64,000 nucleotides of DNA from an uncultured Lachnospiraceae bacterium (lineage in GTDB: Bacteria; Bacillota; Clostridia; Lachnospirales; Lachnospiraceae): assembly GCA_910577175.1 (NCBI GenBank), contig CAJTLU010000003.1, forward strand, positions 145,406 to 209,405, read 5' to 3'. A program made the translations under genes and the position numbers. Shown here piece by piece: positions 52,646 through 60,959 of this stretch. The notes beneath the pieces were generated by a model. It saw only the letters and a program-made list of their open reading frames with translations. It was not told where the DNA came from and made no database searches. The stretch's first letter is position 1. Each line of letters opens with the position of its first letter.

Positions 52646-54577
52646 TTACCGCGCAGGCTTTATCCGCTTTAAATCCGCAAGCCAGGTGTGAAACGCCGCA
52701 TCGCTCGGCATACGCAAATCTCCCCGCGGCGAAACCCCGACGGAACCGACCTTCGGACCGTCCGGAAGGCATGAACGCTTAAACTGCTGGGAAAAGAACC
52801 GTTTATAAAAACTCTCCAGCCAATGATAAATTGTTTCCTCCTCATAGGCACCGGCAAAAGCCGAAACCGCAAGGCGGTAAATCTTTGAAGGCAAAAAGCC
52901 GAAACGTAGTACATAATAGAGAAAGAAATCATGCAGCTCATACGGACCGACCAAGTCCTCTGTCTTCTGTGCAATTTTGCCGTCTTCGGACGGCGGCAGA
53001 AGCTCAGGACTTACCGGTGTGTCCAGAATGTCACGCAGCACTGCGGCTAACGCCTTATTGTCTGTCTCGTCTGCAAAATAAGAAGTCAGATAGCGCACCA
53101 GCGTCTTTGGCACCGACGCATTCACGCCATACATCGACATATGATCCCCGTTATAGGTTGCCCAACCAAGGGCAAGCTCCGACATATCCCCGGTGCCGAC
53201 AACAAGGCCGCCGACCATTCCGGCATAATCCATCAATACCTGGGTACGCTCTCTTGCCTGCGCATTCTCATAGGTCAGGTCTTTTTTCTCTTCCGGGTGG
53301 CCGATATCTTCAAAGTGCTTCCGCACCGAATCTGCAATCGGTATTTCTGCCACAGTAGTTCCAAGTTCCCTTGCAAGCGTAAGCGCATTCTGGTATGTCC
53401 GGTCCGTCGTACCAAAGCACGGCATCGTAACCGCATAAATCCTCTTTTTATCAAATCCTGCAAGCTCGAACGTCTGGCAGGTTATAAGAAGGGCAAGCGT
53501 GGAATCCAGACCGCCCGATATCCCGACTACCGCACTCTGCAGTCCGGTATGCAGCAGCCGCTTTTTCAAGGCCTCTGCCTGCATCCTTGTAATTTCAGCA
53601 CAGCGCTCCCTCCGCTCGGAAGTCTGCTCCGGCACAAACGGCGTCTTGGAAAAGCTGCGGGAAAATGCACACTCAGTTAAGGCATCCGGCATAGAGAAAT
53701 ATACCATGCGGTACTCCTGCGGCAGCTCTGCCGTAAAGGAGGTCACACGCCGCCTCTCGTTCCAAAGGCGCTGCACATCGACCTCTGTCACGCAAAGCCC
53801 GGTCGAAAAGCGTGCCGACTCCGCCAGCACAGTTCCGTTTTCGGCTATGATATTATGGCCTGCATAGACCATATCCGTGGTAGACTCACCCTCTCCCGCA
53901 TCCGCATAAACATATGCCGCAAACAAACGCGCCGACTGGCTTTTCACCAGTTCCCTGCGGTACGCGCTCTTCCCTGTCGTTTCATTGCTCGCAGACAGAT
54001 TTGCAATCACCGTCGCGCCTGCAAGGGCATGATGGGAACTTGGCGGAATCACACTCCAGAGGTCCTCGCAGATTTCCGCTGCAATGCAGAAGCGCTCTTC
54101 CTCCCAGCATGCAAACAAAAGCTTCATTCCGAACGGCACGCTCTGTCCGCACAGCATAATCTCGGTATCTGCCTCTGCGCCTGTCACAAAATGCCTTCCC
54201 TCATAAAACTCGGAATACGCCGGAATCAGACACTTCGGCACGACGCCTAACACAACGCCGTTCTGGAAAAATACCGCTGCATTATAAAGCTTTGCATTTA
54301 TGGTAAGCGGCATACCGACTGCCGTTACCATCCCGCTTCCGCGGCTCTGTTCCACAAGCTCCAAAAGAGCCTCTTTCGCCTCTGAAAGCAGGGCATCCTG
54401 CAAAAACAAATCGCCGCAGGTATAGCCGGTAAGACAAAGCTCCGGAAAAACCAGAAGCCTTACCTCCTGCTTTTTTGCCTCTTCCATCAGCTTTCCTATC
54501 TGCGCTGCATTATACCGCGGCTCTGCCACATGAATCGCAGGCGTCGCCGCCGCTACCTTTACAAAACCATCTTTCAT
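52646..54577 (-). CDS. nadE: Glutamine-dependent NAD+ synthetase
   Basis: A 643-residue bifunctional enzyme. The N-terminal nitrilase-type glutaminase (about 1-290) has the Glu in FPELCLTGYTCGD and the Cys in AAEICEDLW. The C-terminal synthetase has the PP-loop GISGGLDSTLAL and downstream GTGDMSELALGWATYNGDHM. It amidates nicotinate adenine dinucleotide to NAD+. The start at 54577 follows GAAAGGGG. Convergent with the 52162 gene. Confidence 0.94.
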   Translation of the reverse strand: MKDGFVKVAAATPAIHVAEPRYNAAQIGKLMEEAKKQEVRLLVFPELCLTGYTCGDLFLQDALLSEAKEALLELVEQSRGSGMVTAVGMPLTINAKLYNAAVFFQNGVVLGVVPKCLIPAYSEFYEGRHFVTGAEADTEIMLCGQSVPFGMKLLFACWEEERFCIAAEICEDLWSVIPPSSHHALAGATVIANLSASNETTGKSAYRRELVKSQSARLFAAYVYADAGEGESTTDMVYAGHNIIAENGTVLAESARFSTGLCVTEVDVQRLWNERRRVTSFTAELPQEYRMVYFSMPDALTECAFSRSFSKTPFVPEQTSERRERCAEITRMQAEALKKRLLHTGLQSAVVGISGGLDSTLALLITCQTFELAGFDKKRIYAVTMPCFGTTDRTYQNALTLARELGTTVAEIPIADSVRKHFEDIGHPEEKKDLTYENAQARERTQVLMDYAGMVGGLVVGTGDMSELALGWATYNGDHMSMYGVNASVPKTLVRYLTSYFADETDNKALAAVLRDILDTPVSPELLPPSEDGKIAQKTEDLVGPYELHDFFLYYVLRFGFLPSKIYRLAVSAFAGAYEEETIYHWLESFYKRFFSQQFKRSCLPDGPKVGSVGVSPRGDLRMPSDAAFHTWLADLKRIKPAR

Positions 54578-54778
54578 AGAACCCCTTTCCACAGAACCAG
54601 TCTGTGTCATATTTTTACTCTCTATCAAAACTACACGCCTCCCGCGAAGCATTCTCTACTGCGCAGGGGATAAAATTTCCTCTGGGTGTCCGTATCAATC
54701 GAGCAGAAAAGATTTATCTTCCCCTGCTCGCCGCGTGCGCCGCTTCAGCGGCTAATTTCATCTGCACGGGGCCGTGCA

Positions 54779-54809
54779 TAAACAATGCCGCGCAGAACCT
54801 GCGCGGCAT
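54779..54809 (-). terminator. Terminator of the 6S-like RNA
   Basis: On the minus strand an 11-bp perfect stem ATGCCGCGCAG / CTGCGCGGCAT with a three-base loop is followed by TGTTTATG. It lies about 30 bases past the RNA 3' end. Confidence 0.55.
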
Positions 54810-54839
54810 ATCTCTCATTCGTGCCTTATACACTCTTTT

Positions 54840-55026
54840 GTAACTATCCCGGAATGCCGTTTCCCGTATTTTGACTCCTAGCCACAGCTAGGTGGGTAAC
54901 CGCACACAGGCTTTTGCAGTCCACTCAGAGGAGGCATTGCAGCTACCTGTAAATATAGGAATCCCGTTTAAAGAAATGTAGGTTCAAAATAACAGGGAGT
55001 GTCGCACATCCTAGGATAGATAACCT
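54840..55026 (-). ncRNA. ssrS: Probable 6S RNA
   Basis: A structured intergenic RNA of about 190 nt, read on the minus strand. CTATCC at the 5' end pairs with GGATAG at the 3' end. A strong inner stem UAUUUUGA / UCAAAAUA borders a large internal bubble. The 3' side of the bubble folds into the hairpin CCUAGC-UGUG-GCUAGG, as described for Firmicute 6S RNAs. A terminal hairpin (CAGG...CCUG) closes the rod. The bubble contains UUUGAACCUACAUUUCUUU. 6S RNA mimics an open promoter and binds sigma-A RNA polymerase in stationary phase. The assignment is structural; a covariance search would decide. Confidence 0.65.
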
Positions 55027-55079
55027 CTTATGTAGTTTTTTAATAAGGCGTACCGCCTTCTCTTCTTTTGTATGGCTTT

Positions 55080-55108
55080 ATTATACCGCAATTTTCTCTG
55101 AAATACAA
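55080..55108 (-). promoter_or_regulatory. Promoter of the 6S-like RNA
   Basis: TTGTAT and TATAAT on the minus strand are separated by 17 bases. The start would be near 55073, about 45 bases upstream of the folded RNA, with a small hairpin (AAGGCG GTA CGCCTT) in between. Confidence 0.65.
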
Positions 55109-55276
55109 GTAGAAAGTATTTCTTTTTTTGACCTTTTTTTGGAATTTTTTTACCATTTCAGGCTTGTCATAAACCTGTCCATCCGGACATAGTTATATAC
55201 CAGTCCTGTATTGTCAGGAAGCAGGACGCAACTTGAAAACAGATACTTTCAAACCACGAACATAAGGAGGCATTTT

Positions 55277-55951
55277 ATGAAAATCAATTTTATTTCCTGG
55301 AATACGCAGGGGGACGGCATCAGAAAAATTTCGGACTCCTGCAGCGCATTCTTCCAAAGCGGGATTCCCAGCATACTCTTATTGCAGGAAGCCGGCTCGG
55401 TATGCAAAAACTATGGCAGCCTTTTTAATACTTCCTTCGGACGGCACGCAATGAACGGCTATTTTGTGGAACAGGATAACGTGGGAAATCCACGCTGTAC
55501 GACAGGAATCTTTTCCGAAACCTCATTAACCGGAAGCTTTAACAAACATGAAAAAATTGCCAAACGTCCTATTGTATGCCTGGAACTGTCCACGGCAGCA
55601 GGAAACTATGCAATTGCAACCATTCATGCCACCGCCAATCACAATGTTTCCAAGAACGAGCTTCTGACTGCCGCTCAATATTTGGACCAGACCTACTTTG
55701 GTAAAAACGGCTGGCTGTTAATGGGAGACTTCAACTGCGAGCCGCACGAACTGGTTGCGACAGGTATTCCGTCGGCTAATATTGCAGCTTCCGGCGCCGT
55801 AACCCAGCAATCCGGTCACCAGCTCGATTATGCCATCTTTTCAGACTCGCTGATTGGTAAGGTAACCGTTTGCTTTGGCGCCCCGGGAGACACGGACTTT
55901 GTTCCGCTCTCCAGCGACCATTATCCTGTTTACTGCACCTTGGACCTGTAA
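55277..55951 (+). CDS. Endonuclease/exonuclease/phosphatase family protein (DNase I/CdtB-like)
   Basis: A 224-residue protein of the metal-dependent EEP superfamily. Visible motifs: FISWNTQGDG (N), LLLQEAGS (Glu metal ligand), ATIHATANHN, LLMGDFNCEPHE (GDFN), LDYAIFSD and the C-terminal SSDHYPVYCTL (SDH catalytic His). The WNTQG and short size resemble CdtB-type DNases more than ExoA. There is no signal peptide. AAGGAGG precedes ATG 55277. It is followed after 24 bases by a 479-residue protein of unknown function. Could be a DNase, RNase or phosphatase. Confidence 0.8.
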   Translation: MKINFISWNTQGDGIRKISDSCSAFFQSGIPSILLLQEAGSVCKNYGSLFNTSFGRHAMNGYFVEQDNVGNPRCTTGIFSETSLTGSFNKHEKIAKRPIVCLELSTAAGNYAIATIHATANHNVSKNELLTAAQYLDQTYFGKNGWLLMGDFNCEPHELVATGIPSANIAASGAVTQQSGHQLDYAIFSDSLIGKVTVCFGAPGDTDFVPLSSDHYPVYCTLDL

Positions 55952-55975
55952 TCGAATAAGAAAGGAGGCTCCGTT

Positions 55976-57415
55976 ATGCCATCTGTAATTCCATTTGATC
56001 CATCCATCGTTTTAGGTAATATCGTAGACCCGGCAAAGCTTGAGCAGTTAAATAAAATTGCCGAGCTTCAGGCTCCTATCGACGCAGCGGAAAACGAAAT
56101 GAACTCCCTGATTACCCTGCGGCGAAGCATCGAATCTACCACCCGCGAGCTTGCCAATATGGGAATCAGTACCTTGGAGCTACATAAAAAAAGCAAGGCC
56201 ATTGACGAAAAAATCAGCGCCGCCGCTATCGACTATGCGACAAAAAAAATAGAAGGAAAGGAAGAAATCCAGAAGATTCAGGCGGAACCTATTGTAAATG
56301 CGAGCTGGGAAAGTCCGTTAGACTATAACCGCACACAAATTAAAAAAATGCCGCTCTCGGCGGACTCTATGAATATGAGCGTACAATACTTTTCCTTTGA
56401 CCGGAACAGTCAGGACTCTTCCACGCAAAGTCAAAGCATTTTGGACTTTATCAGCAGCGAATTTAAGTTCCTCGGCGACGAATTTTCTGACCAGGCGGGC
56501 AAAACGGCAGCCAGTCAGGTACATAGCCAGTATTCCAGACACGATATTTCAGGAACGCTTGTCATCGCGATTAACTGCACACACAAGGATGCCGCGCTCT
56601 TAGCCCCGTGCGTCATCGACGTTGACAAGGCAATCCGGGTCTGGAACCAGATATTCCGGGACGATATGCTAAAGACCGACGACCTGGAAAATATGAAGAA
56701 AACGGCACGAAATGCCGCTACGGAAAAAGAAAAGTCCATTACCATTGTTTCCGGTGCAACCTACGGCTCCTGCTTTGTCGGAATGGTTCACATTCTCAAT
56801 ACGCAGGGGACGATATCCACAGAAAAAATGAATTCCGTAGCAGAAAGCATCCAGGCACAGTTCAAAGCAGATTCCTGGCTGACAAGCGCCGCAGGCGGCT
56901 TTGGCGTAAACAGCCAGTTTGCTAAAGACGTCAAGTCCCTGCTCAGCACCCAGGAAATCTCCTCTCACTGTACCCTGACTACCCGCGGCGCCATCCCGTC
57001 CATTAAGTCCAATCAGGTCAAAATGGCAGTACAGCAGTTTGCCTCCTTCGACGGAAAGGCCGCAATGGAAAACCTCGCAAGCCTGCAGAATATGACCGCA
57101 TCGGAAAAAGACTCCGTCGACACCTCCGCGGAAAGCGCACGGCTCGGCAACCAGATGATTGCCCTCAAAAATGCACAGATGCAAGGCGTTCTTTCCGGAT
57201 TGAGCGAAATCGACGACGGCTGTAACCAGATGATTGATATCAATTCCATGATGACGGCACTGGAAGACTACATTAACAAAGCACTGGGAGGCGAGCTTGG
57301 CATACCGATTAATTACTATCTCAAGCCTGTCACTAAATCAGAGCTTGCGCAAATGTGGGTTGACAAATACTTCCCGAACAAGTTCCTGAAGGTTATTACC
57401 CCGGAAGGAGAGTAA
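55976..57415 (+). CDS. Uncharacterised 479-residue protein, partner of the EEP hydrolase
   Basis: No signal peptide or membrane span. Residues 20-110 are predicted helical or coiled (LEQLNKIAELQAPIDAAENE). The middle region has beta-rich segments such as SMNMSVQYFSFDRNS, GTLVIAINCTHKDAALLAP and VSGATYGSCFVGMVHIL. The C-terminal third is helical (GLSEIDDGCNQMIDINSMMT). I have an impression of similar proteins starting MPSVIPFDPS in other bacteria and fungi, but no known function. AAGGAGG lies upstream. Same operon as the EEP gene, so the two probably act together. Confidence 0.7.
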   Translation: MPSVIPFDPSIVLGNIVDPAKLEQLNKIAELQAPIDAAENEMNSLITLRRSIESTTRELANMGISTLELHKKSKAIDEKISAAAIDYATKKIEGKEEIQKIQAEPIVNASWESPLDYNRTQIKKMPLSADSMNMSVQYFSFDRNSQDSSTQSQSILDFISSEFKFLGDEFSDQAGKTAASQVHSQYSRHDISGTLVIAINCTHKDAALLAPCVIDVDKAIRVWNQIFRDDMLKTDDLENMKKTARNAATEKEKSITIVSGATYGSCFVGMVHILNTQGTISTEKMNSVAESIQAQFKADSWLTSAAGGFGVNSQFAKDVKSLLSTQEISSHCTLTTRGAIPSIKSNQVKMAVQQFASFDGKAAMENLASLQNMTASEKDSVDTSAESARLGNQMIALKNAQMQGVLSGLSEIDDGCNQMIDINSMMTALEDYINKALGGELGIPINYYLKPVTKSELAQMWVDKYFPNKFLKVITPEGE

Positions 57416-57519
57416 GCGCTCCTACAACGGCAATCTCCTTGCCGCGTGCCCGGGACTGGTTCCCGGCTATGCGTAACTTTGCAATTCCGGTCGCGGCTCC
57501 GGGGTAACCCCGCTCTTCT

Positions 57520-58365
57520 TTAAAGCGATACATCCAGACTGGCGCCTGCGGCGCCGGTCTGCCTGCTCTCCTTTACCATACTCTGTACGACATGATAGAC
57601 AGAAGCTGCCTTTTTACTCCGTGTACTTTCATTCCCCGCCTTTTCGTTCCTTATGCTTTCTTGTCCTTCCTTGTTCTCCGGTCTTTCCTGTCTGCTCTCC
57701 CAAAGCTCTTCTACCGGCTTTTCCTGCTCTCCCGGCTCTTCCGGTTTATCTCCATGACTTTCATTTTCCTTGAGTTCCATCCGCTTTTCTTCCAGCTTTT
57801 CATCAAGCGTTTCCTCGAGTTTTTTTCTCTTTTCTGCTACCCTTTCCCGGTTCTTTTCCACCAGCTTTTCTGCATTTTCCCTGGCTTCCTTACGAAGCTT
57901 TTTATTGAGCTTGTCGTCTCGCCGGGTATAGGCAAAGTGGGTATACTGCCCGTTTTCATCAATATACCAGTGGCTGCTCCGCTCCACGCAGCCGCCCATC
58001 GAATTATAATAAGCAGTCGCGGTCTGCTCCGCCCTTTCGATATCCTTAATCAGCTGTGTATACTTCTTTTCTGCCTCCGGGTCATTCTGCATCTTTTCCA
58101 ACAGCTTCGGATTTATCGTGATTGTTCCCATTTTATTGTCCCGCTTCATATTCAGCGCGGAGCCTGTTTCCAACGTCACATCGGATACCTGCCTCTGCAG
58201 ACCTCGCAGATACTCGTTACTATCCTGCTTCCTTCCGGACTCAATTTCCCACTTTGCAGCTTTTGTTCCCTGCGTTTTCTCTTTTTCCGCCGTTTTCTTT
58301 ACGGATACGGCATAAGTATTTTCATAACCGTTGCTATAGGTGCTTCCAATTCCTGTTATTGCCAT
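57520..58365 (-). CDS. DUF6033-like protein
   Basis: A 281-residue protein. The N-terminus MAITGIGSTYSNGYENTYA, the segment GTITINPKLLEKMQNDPEAE followed by KYTQLIKDIERA, and the WYIDENGQYTHF motif fit a family frequent in Lachnospiraceae (DUF6033, from memory). Residues 150-260 are a highly charged Lys/Glu coiled-coil-like tail. No signal peptide. Function unknown. AAGGAGGG precedes ATG 58365. Confidence 0.75.
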   Translation of the reverse strand: MAITGIGSTYSNGYENTYAVSVKKTAEKEKTQGTKAAKWEIESGRKQDSNEYLRGLQRQVSDVTLETGSALNMKRDNKMGTITINPKLLEKMQNDPEAEKKYTQLIKDIERAEQTATAYYNSMGGCVERSSHWYIDENGQYTHFAYTRRDDKLNKKLRKEARENAEKLVEKNRERVAEKRKKLEETLDEKLEEKRMELKENESHGDKPEEPGEQEKPVEELWESRQERPENKEGQESIRNEKAGNESTRSKKAASVYHVVQSMVKESRQTGAAGASLDVSL

Positions 58366-58423
58366 CGCTTTTCCCTCCTTGAACTTAAACTCTGAACTCC
58401 GTTTCTTTCTGTTGTTATAAAGC

Positions 58424-59896
58424 TTATTCCTCTCCGCTTCCGTTCCCGCCTCCTTTCTCGTTTTTCATCATAACGGATACGGTAAATACCTTGCCGCTTA
58501 CCGCCCACTCCACCGCGCCATGATACTTTTTTGCGGCATTTTTTATATTGGCAAAGCCCATTCCATGCGCTTCCTTATCTTCCTTGTCCGTTGCCGGAAA
58601 TTCTGCCTGCGGGCTCTGCAAAAGGGTTCCGTCAAAGCTGTTTTCTATTTCCAGGAAAAACATGTTTCCTCTTTGGAAGGATTCCAGACGGAGATACGTG
58701 TCTGCCGCCGGTTCCTTTTCCTTTAGCTTCCGGCAGGCTTCGATTGCATTGTCCAGTGCATTTCCTAAAATAATCCCGATATCGTAGCCCTGAATCAGCA
58801 ACGCAGCCGGAAATACCAGCGCCTCCGCGTCCATCCGGAGGTCCGGCACTGCCCGTACCGCCTCATGGTATTTCATATGCAGCAGGGCGTCGGCAACCGT
58901 ATTTCCCGTCTGGAACCTAAGCTCCAGTTTATCCATCGTCCGCTCCAGCTCCGCCAGATACGAAGACAATGCGCCGTCCTCTGTTTCCCCGCCTCCGGTG
59001 GCAAGACCTGCGATAACGGAGAGTATATTTTTCATATCGTGCCGGATACCGCGGATTCCGGAATGAATCTGCCCAAGCTCCTCCATATGCTCCTGCATCC
59101 CGACAAGCTGCTGTTCCATTCGTATCCTGCTGCTTTTTTCCCTGCCAAGACGTATCATATCCTGGAAAATCTTCACTGTGTATACCGTCAACAGCAGAAG
59201 CAGCACTAAAATCACCGGAACAAGAAGCAATAATACAGGATATTTATCATACAGCGTACTTGGGACATTATCCTTGACCGTAAGTATAATAATATTCAGC
59301 AGTTCACAGATGCACACGGCGGCTGCGCCGGGAAGAATTAAAAATACCAGCTCCTCTTTGCGGATAGAATACTCCTTTTCCTGATAGCTGCGGACTATTT
59401 TTCTAAGGGACGCATACAGCAGGACTGCAAAAAACGTATACGTTATAAGCTTCATCGCGAAAACAGTCCGTCGTGTCGCTGCAATAGCCGCTTCCCCGCC
59501 CGGAAGATATCCCTGTCCGATACACCAGTCCCAGAGAACAAACAGATAGCTCCCTGCCTGCTGCAGCGTATAGGCAAGAAGCAGGGCGATTTCATTTACC
59601 GCAAGAAACTCCACAGAAAGAAACACGGCAATTTTTCTCTTTCCCTTATAAAATGCCAGCGCCAGAAAAAGCAGAAGCGCATACATGAGTATCAGCTTTC
59701 CGATTTTCAACATACTGTTTTCCATTGTCTGAAAACCCAGGTCAAATACTACCTTACAGACTGCCCAAAGTATTATAACAAGGCACCCGGCGCCCCGGGC
59801 ACGGAGCCTCGGCTCCAGAAAACTGTGATAAAAATAGTGCAGACAACAGCCCTGAAGAACTGCTACCACTACGCTTTCCCAAGGCAGGTTATACAA
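58424..59896 (-). CDS. GHKL sensor histidine kinase (AgrC-like)
   Basis: A 490-residue membrane kinase. Six or seven membrane helices occupy residues 5-260. A coiled linker leads to the H-box GIRHDMKNILS (near 300), N-box ILGNALDNAIEACRK (near 385) and G-box HGMGFANIKNAAKKYHG (near 455). It starts at TTG 59896 with GGAGGG, overlapping the regulator's stop by eight bases. No peptide-pheromone gene of the AgrD type is visible nearby, so the ligand is unknown. Confidence 0.87.
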   Translation of the reverse strand: MYNLPWESVVVAVLQGCCLHYFYHSFLEPRLRARGAGCLVIILWAVCKVVFDLGFQTMENSMLKIGKLILMYALLLFLALAFYKGKRKIAVFLSVEFLAVNEIALLLAYTLQQAGSYLFVLWDWCIGQGYLPGGEAAIAATRRTVFAMKLITYTFFAVLLYASLRKIVRSYQEKEYSIRKEELVFLILPGAAAVCICELLNIIILTVKDNVPSTLYDKYPVLLLLVPVILVLLLLLTVYTVKIFQDMIRLGREKSSRIRMEQQLVGMQEHMEELGQIHSGIRGIRHDMKNILSVIAGLATGGGETEDGALSSYLAELERTMDKLELRFQTGNTVADALLHMKYHEAVRAVPDLRMDAEALVFPAALLIQGYDIGIILGNALDNAIEACRKLKEKEPAADTYLRLESFQRGNMFFLEIENSFDGTLLQSPQAEFPATDKEDKEAHGMGFANIKNAAKKYHGAVEWAVSGKVFTVSVMMKNEKGGGNGSGEE

Positions 59897-60635
59897 GGGC
59901 CCTCCCTCCGTTCCTAAGATAATGCATATATGCTTTTACAAACTCGTCGTACCTTCCCTTTGCCAGATATACCATTTCTCCGCTGCTTAAGGTAATGCTG
60001 TCGCTGTCATATTCCGAAATATATGCCATATTCACAAGATACCCTCTGTGACAACGGTAAAAGCTAACTCCAAGCTTCTCCTCCAGCTCGCTCATGGCGG
60101 AATAAATTTCAGTCACCTTGTCTCCTGCCGTCCCCGCCGTATGGATTACCAGCTTTCTTCCCCTGTTTTCAATATACAAAATCTGCTCCGGGTTTATTGT
60201 AACACTCCGCTTCCTCGTTTTGAACACCAGCCGTTCCTGCCTGCATCCTTTCTGCTTTTCCACCTCTCTTACTGCCCGTTCCAGTACCTCCGAAAGCTTC
60301 TTCTCCCCAACCGGCTTTAAAAGATAATGAAAGGCTGCTACATCAAAGGCTTCCAATGCATACTCCCGGATGCCTGTAACAAAAATCAGTACCGTCTGCT
60401 CCTGCCTTCCATCTCTGCTACACTCCCAGAGCCTTCTTGCCGCTTCCATGCCGCCCATCCCTTCCATCTGTATATCAAGAAAAACAATATCAAAATGCTT
60501 CCGGGCGGCAAGCAGCTCCTCGCCTGATGCAAAGCCTGCCGTCCTACAGTCCGGCCTGTGCTTTTCTATCAGGCTTTGCAGACGCTCCCTGATTATTTTC
60601 TCATCGTCAACCACTGCTATATTCAATCGTCTCAC
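59889..60635 (-). CDS. LytTR response regulator (AgrA-like)
   Basis: A 248-residue regulator. The receiver (about 1-120) has VVDDE, the phospho-Asp in FDIVFLDIQMEG and a conserved Lys in YLLKPVGEKKL. The LytTR DNA-binding domain follows (about 145-245: VTINPEQILYIENRGRKL, FYRCHRGYLVNMAYI). The outer start is GTG 60635, but TTG 60626 (MNIAVVDDE) has the better ribosome site (GAGGTG at six bases). A direct-repeat operator lies about 90-120 bases upstream, suggesting autoregulation. Confidence 0.88.
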   Translation of the reverse strand: MRRLNIAVVDDEKIIRERLQSLIEKHRPDCRTAGFASGEELLAARKHFDIVFLDIQMEGMGGMEAARRLWECSRDGRQEQTVLIFVTGIREYALEAFDVAAFHYLLKPVGEKKLSEVLERAVREVEKQKGCRQERLVFKTRKRSVTINPEQILYIENRGRKLVIHTAGTAGDKVTEIYSAMSELEEKLGVSFYRCHRGYLVNMAYISEYDSDSITLSSGEMVYLAKGRYDEFVKAYMHYLRNGGRALV

Positions 60636-60725
60636 CTCGGATTTTGGCAGGATGCCTTAAGCTTCTGCGTTTTCAACAGCTCCCCTTCACCTTATATATC
60701 GGCAGTTTTTTTTGTTTCCCCGGCA

Positions 60726-60756
60726 AAATGTAACGAATCCCGGCTGAAATGTAACG
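60726..60756 (-). promoter_or_regulatory. LytTR-type direct-repeat operator
   Basis: On the minus strand CGTTACATTT occurs twice, at 60747-60756 and 60726-60735, with 21 bases start to start. LytTR regulators bind pairs of 9-10 bp direct repeats at this periodicity. TATATA at 60693-60698 could be the -10, placing the repeats just upstream of a poor -35, as expected for an activated promoter of the regulator-kinase operon. Confidence 0.6.
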
Positions 60757-60784
60757 AAAACTCCCGGCCTGTTCCATCCCTTGC

Positions 60785-60827
60785 AAAAAACCAGCCAGTC
60801 CCATGTTTCCAAGGGTTCTGGCTGGTT
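60785..60827 (-). terminator. Terminator after tRNA-Ser
   Basis: On the minus strand AACCAGCCAG and CTGGCTGGTT form a 10-bp stem around a 19-base loop, followed by TTTTTTGC. It begins 10 bases past the tRNA. Confidence 0.85.
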
Positions 60828-60836
60828 TCCAAGTAG

Positions 60837-60922
60837 CGGAGTGGGTGGGATTCGAACCCACGGTACCTTGCGGTACAACTGATTTCGAGTCAGTCTCGTT
60901 ACGGCCTCTTCGATACCACTCC
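60837..60922 (-). tRNA. tRNA-Ser (anticodon CGA)
   Basis: An 86-nt cloverleaf on the minus strand. Acceptor stem GGAGTGG/CCACTCC with discriminator G; anticodon stem ACTGA/TCAGT with loop CTCGAAA (anticodon CGA, reading UCG). The long variable arm (GTACC GCAA GGTAC) is typical of tRNA-Ser. The T-arm is GTGGG TTCGAAT CCCAC. No CCA is encoded. Confidence 0.95.
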
Positions 60923-60959
60923 GTATGATGTATGGCAACAGCATCTGCTGTAATACCCG

